Assembly: GCF_001417955.2 (NCBI RefSeq)
Contig: NZ_LKTM01000046.1
Coordinates: 1 to 64,000 of the forward strand
Length of the DNA: 64,000 bases
Direction: 5' to 3'
Origin: Mycobacterium gordonae
Lineage (GTDB): Bacteria; Actinomycetota; Actinomycetes; Mycobacteriales; Mycobacteriaceae
Translations under genes and position numbers: made by a program
Notes under the pieces: generated by a model
The model's database searches: none
Told to the model about the DNA's origin: nothing
The model's input: only the letters and a program-made list of their open reading frames with translations
Part shown: positions 39,513-47,553 of the stretch, one piece after another
Layout of the letters: the number at the start of each line of letters is the position of its first letter
Position numbering within the stretch: the stretch's first letter is position 1

Positions 39513-40654
39513 GCGTCCCGTTTGTCCGGCTTGTCCGGTTTAGCCTGCAAAATCGCCGACACCTCTTCGTCGTTGGCCTGCTCTGCCGCCTCGGCCTCCG
39601 GATCGCGGGCCAGCAGCACCTGCATCGCGTTGTTCAGGAATGCCACCGTCGGAACGGACAGCAACGCACCGACGATGCCGGCCAGCACACCGCCGGTGGA
39701 GATCGCCAGCACCACCGCCAGCGGGTGAATGGACACCGCACGGCCCATCACCAGCGGCTGCAGTATGTGCGCTTCGAGCTGATTCACCACGATCAGCAGG
39801 CCGAGCGTCAGCAGCGCGTAGAGCATGCCCTTGGCCAGCAGCGCCACCACCACGGCCAGCAAACCCGATACCAGGGCACCGATCAGCGGCACAAAGGCAC
39901 CCAGAAAGACGATGGAGGCCAGCGGCAGCGCCAACGGGACCCCCATGATCGCCAACCCGGCGCCCACACCGGCCGCGTCGGTCAGCGCGACCAGGAAGGT
40001 GGCCCGGATGTAGCCGGTCAGGGCGCCGTACCCGGCGTGACCGGCCGCGTGCACCCGGTCGCGGACGTGGGCCGGGAAGATCTTCTGCACGTATTGCCAG
40101 ATGTTGCGCCCGCCGTACAGGAAGAAGATCAGGGTGAACAGCACCAGGACGGCCGCCGTGACCAGTTCGGTGATGGTGGCGGCGGTGGACAGCGCACCGC
40201 TGGTGAGCTTCGCCTGGTTGTTGCGCAGGGCTTCGATCGCCGCGTTGCCCGCGTTGTCGATCTGCTCGCGGCGCAGGTGCGCCGGGCCCTCGATCAACCA
40301 TCTGCGGCTGCTGTCGATGCTGTGCTCCACCTGCTTGACCAGATCGGGCACACCCACGATGAACTGGCTGACAACGAACGCCAGGATGCCGCCCAGGATC
40401 GCGAACCCGCTCAGCAACACCATCGTCACCGCGGCGCCGCGCGGCAGACCGTGCTCGTCCAGCCAGTCGACCGCCGGCACCAGCAAAGCGCTGAGCATCA
40501 ACGCCAGCAACACCGGCACCACGATGACTTCGAGCCGGTCGACGACCCACAGCAACGCGACGGCGGCGGCGACGATCACCAGCAGTCGCCAGGACCACGC
40601 CGCGGTCTTGCGAACCAGGGGGCTTACCGCTTCGTCGTCCACCGTTGCCGACAT
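39509..40654 (-). CDS. AI-2E family (UPF0118) membrane permease, Rv0205-type
   Basis: The 381-residue protein has about eight membrane helices in the layout of the AI-2E/PerM exporter family: two N-terminal helices with [22 protein letters not shown], a long soluble segment (about 105-165), then a hydrophobic C-terminal half containing [13 protein letters not shown] and the family motif [20 protein letters not shown]. Family members range from autoinducer-2 exporters to Na+/H+ antiporters, so the substrate is not inferable. The last ~35 residues are charged and cytoplasmic. It is convergent with the beta-trefoil gene and divergent from the Rv0204c-type gene, matching the M. tuberculosis order apart from the inserted lectin gene. 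Confidence 0.82.
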   Translation of the reverse strand: MSATVDDEAVSPLVRKTAAWSWRLLVIVAAAVALLWVVDRLEVIVVPVLLALMLSALLVPAVDWLDEHGLPRGAAVTMVLLSGFAILGGILAFVVSQFIVGVPDLVKQVEHSIDSSRRWLIEGPAHLRREQIDNAGNAAIEALRNNQAKLTSGALSTAATITELVTAAVLVLFTLIFFLYGGRNIWQYVQKIFPAHVRDRVHAAGHAGYGALTGYIRATFLVALTDAAGVGAGLAIMGVPLALPLASIVFLGAFVPLIGALVSGLLAVVVALLAKGMLYALLTLGLLIVVNQLEAHILQPLVMGRAVSIHPLAVVLAISTGGVLAGIVGALLSVPTVAFLNNAMQVLLARDPEAEAAEQANDEEVSAILQAKPDKPDKRDA

Positions 40655-40779
40655 TGGGCCAGCCTATCGGGATCTCCCGCAAACCCGGCCGCCACGATCC
40701 GGTTACGACCTCAGAACAACGCCGACACGTCAGCGACGTGCAACGATGCGCCGGAGGCCGGCCCGGCTACCCTGATGCG

Positions 40780-41952
40780 ATGTCGTCTGACGCCGGTGCC
40801 CGCAAGTTTGCGGGCATACGCCTCGCCCGGGGCGAGAAGCCGGCGCGCGGCAAATACTGGTGGCTGCGGTGGGTGGTGCTGTCCGTCGTCGCGATCGTGC
40901 TCGGCGTCGAGGTGATTCTGGTGCGCGACCAGCTGGCCAAGGCGTGGACGAGTCTGTTCGAGGCCAACTGGTGGTGGCTGGTCGCCGCGATGGCGGCCGC
41001 CGCGGCGTCGATGCACAGCTTCGCCCAGATTCAGCGCACGTTGCTGCGGTCCGCCGGCGTGCACGTCAAGCAACTTCGCTCGGAAGCGGCCTTCTACGCG
41101 GCCAATTCGCTGAGCACCACGCTGCCCGGCGGTCCGGTGATCTCGGCGACGTTCCTGCTGCGCCAGCAGCGCATCTGGGGCGCTTCGACGGTGGTCGCGT
41201 CCTGGCAGCTGGTGATGTCGGGCGCCTTGCAGGCGGTCGGTCTGGCCGTGCTCGGGCTGGGCGGCGCATTCTTCCTGGGCGCGCGGAACAACCCGTTCTC
41301 GCTGCTGTTCACCCTCGGCGGCTTCATCGCGCTGTTGTTGCTGGCGCAGGCGGTGGCGTCCCGCCCGGAGCTGATCGAGGGTATCGGCAGCAAGGTTCTG
41401 TCCTGGGTCAACTCCATCCGCGGCAAACCGGCAGACACCGGCCTGGACAAATGGCGCGAAATCCTGATGCAGCTGGAGTCGGTGAGCCTGAGCCGGCGCG
41501 ACCTGGGCGTGGCGTTCAGCTGGTCGCTGTTCAACTGGGTCGCCGACGTCGCGTGCCTGGGGTTCGCGGCCTACGCCGCCGGTGACCACGCCTCGGTCGC
41601 CGGCCTGACGGTCGCTTATGCGGCGGCCCGCGCCGTCGGGACGATCCCGCTGATGCCGGGTGGCCTGCTGGTGGTGGAAGCGGTGCTGGTCCCCGGGCTG
41701 GTGTCCAGCGGCATGGGGTTGCCGAACGCGATCTCGGCGATGCTGATCTACCGCCTGATCAGCTGGCTGTTCATCGCCGCGATCGGCTGGGTGGTTTTCT
41801 TCTTCATGTTCCGCACCGAGAAACTCGTCGCGGACGGCGACGACGACCCGCCCACCGATCCCGAACTACGCGTGCCGGACCTGCACGCCATGGCCGACCC
41901 GGCCGACTCGGCGCTGCAGGGACCGTTGCCGCCGCTGGACCCGGCTGGCTAG
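40780..41952 (+). CDS. UPF0104/lysylphosphatidylglycerol-synthetase-type integral membrane protein (Rv0204c-type)
   Basis: The 390-residue protein has about eight membrane helices. The sequence pattern is that of the flippase-like transmembrane domain shared by MprF and UPF0104 proteins, including the AFYAANSLSTTLPGGPVISAT segment in its first half and PLMPGGLLVVEAVLVPGL in its second. No soluble acyltransferase domain is attached, so a lipid-translocation role is more likely than aminoacylation. Its tail is acidic and Pro-rich. The ATG at 40780 fits the H37Rv protein better than the longer frame, which runs through the divergent promoter region. It ends immediately next to the hemophore stop, with no spacer. 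Confidence 0.72.
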   Translation: MSSDAGARKFAGIRLARGEKPARGKYWWLRWVVLSVVAIVLGVEVILVRDQLAKAWTSLFEANWWWLVAAMAAAAASMHSFAQIQRTLLRSAGVHVKQLRSEAAFYAANSLSTTLPGGPVISATFLLRQQRIWGASTVVASWQLVMSGALQAVGLAVLGLGGAFFLGARNNPFSLLFTLGGFIALLLLAQAVASRPELIEGIGSKVLSWVNSIRGKPADTGLDKWREILMQLESVSLSRRDLGVAFSWSLFNWVADVACLGFAAYAAGDHASVAGLTVAYAAARAVGTIPLMPGGLLVVEAVLVPGLVSSGMGLPNAISAMLIYRLISWLFIAAIGWVVFFFMFRTEKLVADGDDDPPTDPELRVPDLHAMADPADSALQGPLPPLDPAG

Positions 41953-42501
41953 CTAGCCGCCCGGTTTTGGCGCGGGCTTCGGCGCGCTGGTCGGCGCCGC
42001 GACGGCGGGCACGCCCGGCACCGGCGCCGTGCCGGCGGCGGGCGCGGGGCCCGGCAGCGGCGCAGCGGGAGCACCGCCGGCCGGCAGACCCGGCAGTCCG
42101 CCCCCGCCCTGGGCCGCCTGCACCATGCTGAGCGCCTGCGGCAGCGAAATCGGCAGCTTGCACTGGGTGCCCAGCTTGTTCAGCGGGTTGGCCAGCCCCT
42201 GCATGTCCAGAGCCACCTTGGGATTTGCCTCGAAGTAGGTCTTGATCGTCCCGAGCGACTGCGGGCCGGCCTGGTCCTGCAGGGCGCTGGTCATCACCTG
42301 GTTGGTCTCGGGGTGCGAGTCCAGGTAGTCGCCCGTCGACTTGGCCACCGAGCCGATGGTGCGGGCCACCTCGCTGGCCGCGCACGGGTCCGTCGAACCG
42401 GTCGCCGCGGGCGCCGAAAGAACGGCGCTGCCGGCGCAGGACAACCCGGTCGCGGCCACGACGGCGAACAGTCCCCGGCGCAGGAAGGGCGTACTTGGCA
42501 T
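41953..42501 (-). CDS. Rv0203-like secreted heme-binding protein (hemophore)
   Basis: The 182-residue exported protein has a signal peptide (about 1-35). Its core (about 36-110) closely resembles Rv0203, the extracellular heme carrier of M. tuberculosis that hands heme to MmpL3 and MmpL11. The core segment GDYLDSHPETNQVM supplies Tyr59 and His63, two of the three residues reported as needed for heme binding in Rv0203. The third, His89, is Tyr here (KTYFEANP). Two cysteines, Cys40 and the later one in TQCKLP, could form the expected disulfide. After about residue 132 comes a Gly/Pro/Ala-rich tail (~50 aa), longer than I recall for Rv0203. ATG 42501 has GAGGAG upstream. Divergent from mmpL11. 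Confidence 0.82.
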   Translation of the reverse strand: MPSTPFLRRGLFAVVAATGLSCAGSAVLSAPAATGSTDPCAASEVARTIGSVAKSTGDYLDSHPETNQVMTSALQDQAGPQSLGTIKTYFEANPKVALDMQGLANPLNKLGTQCKLPISLPQALSMVQAAQGGGGLPGLPAGGAPAAPLPGPAPAAGTAPVPGVPAVAAPTSAPKPAPKPGG

Positions 42502-42750
42502 CAATGACTCCTCACGATTCGCCGCCCGAAGTCCCCCCACCGGCGGCCACCGACATCCTGCCATCCCGCCCGGTGGGGCCGCCAACTCAAGCGGACGGCC
42601 CACCTCGATCACGACTTAACAACGATCCCGCCAAACCGGTGTCGTCGCAGCTCAGCAACCGATAAGCAGAGCTAGGACTCCGGGCACTCGGGTAGGCTCG
42701 CGGGCACGTGCTGCGCAAGAAACACGGGGAGATAGAAAATCCAGCAGTTC

Positions 42751-45684
42751 ATGATGCGGCTGAGCCGCAACCTGCGCAGATTCCGCTGGTTCGTCTTTGC
42801 AGGCTGGTTGCTCGCGCTGGTGCCGGCGGTTTATCTGGCTATGACGCAGTCGGGCAACCTCACCGGCGGCGGGTTCGAGGTTGCCGGCTCCCAGTCGCTG
42901 GCTGTGCACGACCAACTCGTCGAGCAATATCCCGAGCTGGGAGCGTCACCACTGGCGCTGGTGGCCGCCCCTCGCGCCGACGCGACCTACCAGGACATCA
43001 ACGACGCGGTCGCGGAGCTCAAACGGATCGCCGGCGAGCTTCCGGGCGTCACCGAGGCACCCAACCCCACGCAGCGGCCGCCCCAACCCGACCGGCCGTA
43101 CGTGGTGACCCTGCGCCTGGACGCTCGCAACCCCGGCACCAGCGACGTCGCCAAGAAACTGCGGGAACGGGTCGGCGTCAACGGCGACCAGTCCGGGCAG
43201 ACCGCCAACGGCCGCGTCCGGCTCTATGTCATCGGCCAGGGTGCGCTGAGCGCCGCCGCCGCCGCGAACACCAAGCACGACATCGCCAAGGCCGAGGAAT
43301 GGAACCTGCCGATCATCCTGGTCGTGCTGCTGGCGGTGTTCGGCTCGCTGGCCGCCGCGGCGATCCCGCTGGCGCTGGGCGTCTGCACGGTCGTGGTGAC
43401 CATGGGACTGGTCTACGCGCTGTCCATGCACACGCCCATGTCGGTGTTCGTGACCTCGACGGTGTCGATGTTCGGCATCGCGCTGGCCGTCGACTATTCG
43501 CTGTTCATCCTGATGCGCTTCCGGGAGGAACTGCGCACCGGCCGTCAGCCGCAAGAGGCCGTGGATGCCGCGATGGGCACCTCGGGTCTGGCGGTCGTGC
43601 TGTCCGGGATGACCGTCATCGCCTCTCTGAGCGGCATCTACGTGATCAACACCCCGGCGCTGAGATCGATGGCCACCGGCGCCATCCTCGCCGTCGCGGT
43701 CGCGATGCTGACGTCGGCGACGCTGACGCCGGCGTTGCTGGCGACGTTCTCCCGGGCGGCGGCCAAGAGGTCGCCGCTGCTGCACTGGTCGCGCCGGCCG
43801 GAGAGCACGGTGTCCCGGTTCTGGACCCGGTGGGTCACCTGGGTGATGCGCCGCCCCTGGATCTCCGCGGTGGCGGCCTCGGCGGTACTGCTGCTGATGG
43901 CCGCACCGGCGCTGTCGATGGTGCTGGGCAACAGTCTGTTGCGGCAGTTCGACTCCTCCCACGAAATCCGGGCGGGGGTGGCCTCGGCGTCGCAGGCACT
44001 GGGCCCGGGCGCGCTCGGCCCCGTTCAGGTGCTGGTGAACTTCCCCGACTGGCCGCAGGGACAGGACGCGGTCCCGGTGCGCGCCCAGAAGCTCGCGGCG
44101 ATCCGCGAGAAGATGACGCAGGCGCCCGACGTCGCCTCGGTGGGGCCGCCGCAATACGCCGCCGACAACAAGAGCGCCGTGCTCAACGCCGTGTTGTCGG
44201 TCGATCCCGAAGACCTGCGCGCCCGGCACACCGTCGACTGGTTGCGCAGCCAGCTGCCCAGGGTCGGCGGCGACGCCCAGGTTTCCGTCGGCGGCTCGAC
44301 CGCGCTGATCAAGGACTTCGACGACCAGGTGTCGCAGACCCAGCCCATCGTGCTGGCGTTCGTCGCCCTGATCGCCTTCATCATGCTGTTGCTCTCGGTG
44401 CACTCGGTGCTGCTGGCGCTCAAGGGTGTGCTGATGACGCTGCTGTCGGTGGCGGCCGCCTACGGCAGCCTGGTCATGGTCTTCCAGTGGGGCTGGGCCG
44501 AATCGCTCGGTTTCCCGCATCTCACCTCGATCGACAGCACCGTGCCGCCGCTGGTCCTCGCGATGACGTTCGGGTTGTCCATGGATTACGAGATCTTCCT
44601 GCTCACCCGGATCCGCGAACGCTTCCTGCAGACCGGCCACACCCGCGACGCGGTCGCCTACGGGGTCAGCACCAGCGCCCGCACCATCACCAGCGCCGCG
44701 CTGATCATGATCGCGGTGTTCTGTGGATTCGCCTTTGCGGGCATGCCGCTGGTGGCCGAGATCGGTGTGGCGTGTGCCGTCGCGATCGCAGTCGACGCCA
44801 CGGTGGTGCGGCTGGTCATGGTGCCGGCGCTGATGGCGATGTTCTCCAAGTGGAACTGGTGGCTACCGGGCTGGCTGGGCCGGATCCTGCCGTCCGTCGA
44901 CTTCGATCGCCCGCTGCCCGACGTCGATCTCGGCGGTGTCGTCGTCATCCCCGAGGACATCACCGCCGCGATCGCGCCCAGCGCCGATCTGCGGGTGGTG
45001 ATCAAGTCCGCGGCCAAGCTCAAACACCTTGCCCCCGATGCCATTTGCGTAGCGGACCCGCTGGCGTTCTCCGGTTGCGCACGCAAGGACGAGCCGGAAT
45101 CGGCGGAGGCCGACACGGTGGCGCTGGCCACCGGCCCGGTCGGCAGGGTCAGTCTCGCGTACCGCAGCGGCATCGCCCGTGCCATGTCGTTGGCCGACCG
45201 CCCGATCCATCCGGTGACCCTGTGGCGCGGCCGCCTCTCCGTCGCACTGGACGCGCTGGAAAGCAAGGGGACCAGGAACGGTTTCCGGCGCAGCAGCCCG
45301 GTGGAGACCACCAACGTGCAGCTGCCGACCGGCGACCGTTTGCTGATCCCGACCGGGGCCGAAACGCTGCGGTTCAAGGGCTACCTGATCATGAGCCGTA
45401 ACAGCAGCCGCGATTACGCCGATTTTGCTGACATGGTCGACGCAATGGATCCGGAGACCGTCGCGGTGGTGCTGGCCGGGATGGATAGGTATTACTGTTG
45501 TCAGCCTCTCGGCTCGTCTTCGCGATCGCAGTGGATGGCCACCGAGTTGGTTCGCCGGCTCGCGGATCCGGACCCGTCCGACCTCGACGACGATTGGCCC
45601 GAGCCCGATGCGAGGGCAGACTGGGAGGAGGTCAGGCAGCGCTGCCTGTCCGTGGCCGTGGCAATGCTGGAGGAGGCGAGGTGA
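42751..45684 (+). CDS. mmpL11: MmpL11, RND-family lipid/heme transporter
   Basis: This is a 977-residue inner-membrane RND transporter with twelve helices in two halves. The central Asp-Tyr pairs of MmpL proteins are present in GIALAVDYSLFIL and FGLSMDYEIFLL. In M. tuberculosis MmpL11 exports monomeromycolyl diacylglycerol and mycolate wax esters and can accept heme from Rv0203 (established for the orthologue). The C-terminal ~240 residues are soluble and include a PxCxxCA-like region, SGCARKDEPESAEAD. The start MMRLSRNLRRF is at 42751, about 250 bp from the divergent hemophore gene, consistent with shared regulation. It overlaps the next gene by 4 bp (GTGA). Confidence 0.93.
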   Translation: MMRLSRNLRRFRWFVFAGWLLALVPAVYLAMTQSGNLTGGGFEVAGSQSLAVHDQLVEQYPELGASPLALVAAPRADATYQDINDAVAELKRIAGELPGVTEAPNPTQRPPQPDRPYVVTLRLDARNPGTSDVAKKLRERVGVNGDQSGQTANGRVRLYVIGQGALSAAAAANTKHDIAKAEEWNLPIILVVLLAVFGSLAAAAIPLALGVCTVVVTMGLVYALSMHTPMSVFVTSTVSMFGIALAVDYSLFILMRFREELRTGRQPQEAVDAAMGTSGLAVVLSGMTVIASLSGIYVINTPALRSMATGAILAVAVAMLTSATLTPALLATFSRAAAKRSPLLHWSRRPESTVSRFWTRWVTWVMRRPWISAVAASAVLLLMAAPALSMVLGNSLLRQFDSSHEIRAGVASASQALGPGALGPVQVLVNFPDWPQGQDAVPVRAQKLAAIREKMTQAPDVASVGPPQYAADNKSAVLNAVLSVDPEDLRARHTVDWLRSQLPRVGGDAQVSVGGSTALIKDFDDQVSQTQPIVLAFVALIAFIMLLLSVHSVLLALKGVLMTLLSVAAAYGSLVMVFQWGWAESLGFPHLTSIDSTVPPLVLAMTFGLSMDYEIFLLTRIRERFLQTGHTRDAVAYGVSTSARTITSAALIMIAVFCGFAFAGMPLVAEIGVACAVAIAVDATVVRLVMVPALMAMFSKWNWWLPGWLGRILPSVDFDRPLPDVDLGGVVVIPEDITAAIAPSADLRVVIKSAAKLKHLAPDAICVADPLAFSGCARKDEPESAEADTVALATGPVGRVSLAYRSGIARAMSLADRPIHPVTLWRGRLSVALDALESKGTRNGFRRSSPVETTNVQLPTGDRLLIPTGAETLRFKGYLIMSRNSSRDYADFADMVDAMDPETVAVVLAGMDRYYCCQPLGSSSRSQWMATELVRRLADPDPSDLDDDWPEPDARADWEEVRQRCLSVAVAMLEEAR

Positions 45685-46181
45685 CGTTGGCTGCCGACCA
45701 GCGAAATCCTGCGCCTGCTCCCCAAGGTGTGCGGCGACCGGACCCTGATCAGCCGGTGGAGTTCTGGTCCACCGCCGCGATCCACGCCGCCCTGCAGGGC
45801 GGGGACATCGCCACCTGGAAGCGCATCGCCGGCGCCCTCAAGCGCGACCCTTACGGCCGGACCGCCCGCCAGGTGGAAGAGATCCTGCGGGGGTCGCGGC
45901 CCGTCGGCATCGCCAAGGCGCTGTGGGAGGTACTCGAGCGCGCTCGCACCCACCTGGAGGCCAATGAGCGCGCCGAGGTGGCCCGGCACGTCAAGCTGCT
46001 GATGGAGCGGTCCGGCCTGGTACAGCAGGAGTTCGCCTCCCGAATCGGGGTAGCTCCGGAGGATCTCGCGACCTACCTCGATGGCAGCGTCAGCCCGTCG
46101 GCGTCGCTGATGATCCGGATGCGCAGGCTGTCCGACCGGTTCGTCCGGGTGAAGAACGAGCGCTCGGCCAACTCCAACTAG
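45681..46181 (+). CDS. Small HTH protein, Rv0201c-type
   Basis: The 166-residue soluble protein starts at a GTG overlapping the mmpL11 stop, so it should be translated with mmpL11. Residues ~28-95 form a helical region (FWSTAAIHAALQGGDIATWK). Residues ~105-160 look like an XRE-type helix-turn-helix, with ERSGLVQQEFASRIGVAPED placing the recognition helix in the second half. Size and position agree with Rv0201c (167 aa). It might regulate the hemophore/mmpL11 region, but no target site was identified; the regulatory role is inference. Confidence 0.65.
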   Translation: MTLAADQRNPAPAPQGVRRPDPDQPVEFWSTAAIHAALQGGDIATWKRIAGALKRDPYGRTARQVEEILRGSRPVGIAKALWEVLERARTHLEANERAEVARHVKLLMERSGLVQQEFASRIGVAPEDLATYLDGSVSPSASLMIRMRRLSDRFVRVKNERSANSN

Positions 46182-46195
46182 CGCTCCACCGGCGC

Positions 46196-46885
46196 TCAGC
46201 GGGAATTGATCGGGACGATGTCCTGCACCAGCCAGTCGTTGCCGCGTTTGGTCAAGGTGACCCGGACCGCCGGGGCGGCCTGACTGGCGGGCTGGCCGGG
46301 CGCGTTCTGGGTGACCCGCATGATCACCGCGACGCTGGCCGCCGAGGGCCCGATGGCCTCGACACCGGCCGCCAGCGTGGACGCCTGCGCGGTGATTTTG
46401 CGCTGCAGCAGGTCCGCGCTGGTCTTGGTGTACTCCTCTTTGAATTTGCCCGCCTTGTCCGGCACCATCATCGACGCGGCGCGCTCAATGGACGCCCCGG
46501 GCGCCGTCGGGGAGAACGACGCGACCGCCTCGGCCACGCCCGTGGCGACCTGAACCACCACGACCGAGTCCCGCTTGAAGTCTTCGTCCTTGGTCGTCCA
46601 GTGCGTGTATCCGGTCAGCACGGCCGCGCACAGGGCGACCGCGGCCAGGAACGCAACCGCCAACCGCAGCACCGGCGCGTCGTCGTCGGTACCCACGGTG
46701 ACCCTGTCGCGGCGCAGCAGCCAGAAGTTGATCGCGACGCCTTCGACGATCAGCAGCGCGAGCGCGGCGGCCACCGCCACCCACCACCGCGGCCAGGCCA
46801 GCACCGCGCCGATCCCGAACAGCGCGACCAGCGCCGCCACCGGTGCCAGCACGTCGAACGCCGCGAGCCGCCATGCGTTTCTCAT
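46196..46885 (-). CDS. omamB: Orphaned Mce-associated membrane protein OmamB (Rv0200-type)
   Basis: The 229-residue protein has an N-terminal pair of membrane helices (about 10-55), a third hydrophobic segment near 70-90 and a soluble domain of ~130 residues ending in DWLVQDIVPINSR. The soluble part has the alpha/beta fold signature of Mce-associated (Mas) proteins, in particular the closing VRVTLTKRGNDWLVQDI strand. It overlaps omamA by 4 bp (ATGA) and is translated after it. In M. tuberculosis the pair OmamA/OmamB lies at Rv0199/Rv0200, and OmamA is required for stability and activity of Mce lipid importers. OmamB function is inferred from the pairing. Confidence 0.75.
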   Translation of the reverse strand: MRNAWRLAAFDVLAPVAALVALFGIGAVLAWPRWWVAVAAALALLIVEGVAINFWLLRRDRVTVGTDDDAPVLRLAVAFLAAVALCAAVLTGYTHWTTKDEDFKRDSVVVVQVATGVAEAVASFSPTAPGASIERAASMMVPDKAGKFKEEYTKTSADLLQRKITAQASTLAAGVEAIGPSAASVAVIMRVTQNAPGQPASQAAPAVRVTLTKRGNDWLVQDIVPINSR

Positions 46886-47511
46886 CGGATCGACTCCAGC
46901 TTGGAGATCATCATCTTGTTGTCGACGTTCGATACGTCCAGGCGCAGATTCCAGTGCACCACCTGCGGTTTGGCACCGGCGTTCTCGCTGACCGAGGTGG
47001 CCACCAGCATGACCGAGTCGGTCCGGGTGGCGAATGCCGGCAGCTTCGTCGTCACCACCGGCCGCGGGGAGCCTGGCACGGTGTCCAGGTCGCGGTGCAC
47101 GCTGTCGATCGCCACCGCCTCGATCTGGCCGGCGCTGCGGGCCTGCAGCTTCTCCACGACCTTCCGGTAGTCCATGATCGCGGCCTCGAAGTCGGTGTTG
47201 AGCTGTCCGACCGTGCCGTCGTGCAGTCGCTGCAGGCTGGCGTCGATGTTGCCGACGTTCATGTTGATCAGGATTTCCGTCCAGTCGGCCGCGGCCGCCA
47301 TCACCCGGGACAGGTAGACCCGCTCGGCGGAGTCGTCGCGATGACCGAACCAGATCAGCCCGCCCAGCACCAGCGCCGCGACCGAGATCAGGCCGAGCAC
47401 CGTCGAAGCGATGCCGTAGGTGGAGAACACCCGCGAATCAGCTTCGTCGTCTTCTTCGGTGTCTTCGGTGTCTTCGGTGTCGTCGATGTCTTCGGCGTCC
47501 TGGTCAGGCAT
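46882..47511 (-). CDS. omamA: Orphaned Mce-associated membrane protein OmamA (Rv0199-type)
   Basis: The 209-residue protein has a strongly acidic cytoplasmic N terminus with a D-T-E tandem (DTEDTEDTEEDDEAD), one membrane helix (about 32-56, YGIASTVLGLISVAALVLGG) and a periplasmic domain (about 57-209). That domain has Mas features such as the VYLSRVMAAAADW helix and a final VHWNLRLDVSNVDN strand region. In M. tuberculosis OmamA stabilises Mce1 and supports fatty acid and cholesterol import. ATG 47511 is 42 bp from the divergent zmp1 start. A 9-bp tandem in the coding sequence underlies the acidic repeat. Confidence 0.78.
   Translation of the reverse strand: MPDQDAEDIDDTEDTEDTEEDDEADSRVFSTYGIASTVLGLISVAALVLGGLIWFGHRDDSAERVYLSRVMAAAADWTEILINMNVGNIDASLQRLHDGTVGQLNTDFEAAIMDYRKVVEKLQARSAGQIEAVAIDSVHRDLDTVPGSPRPVVTTKLPAFATRTDSVMLVATSVSENAGAKPQVVHWNLRLDVSNVDNKMMISKLESIR
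47455..47481 (-). repeat. Three perfect 9-bp tandem copies in omamA
   Basis: TTCGGTGTC occurs three times in a row at 47455-47463, 47464-47472 and 47473-47481 on the plus strand. It encodes part of the acidic D-T-E tract on the minus strand. Copy-number change would add or remove three residues without a frameshift. Confidence 0.8.
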
Positions 47512-47553
47512 GGTGCGATCGTTGCACCCGAAAAGAGATGGAAGGATGGCGGG

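Noticed and set aside
46180..46196. Short hairpin AGCGC-N7-GCGCT between the Rv0201c-type gene and omamB as terminator
   Set aside because: Five-base arms in G+C-rich DNA are expected by chance and there is no U-tract.
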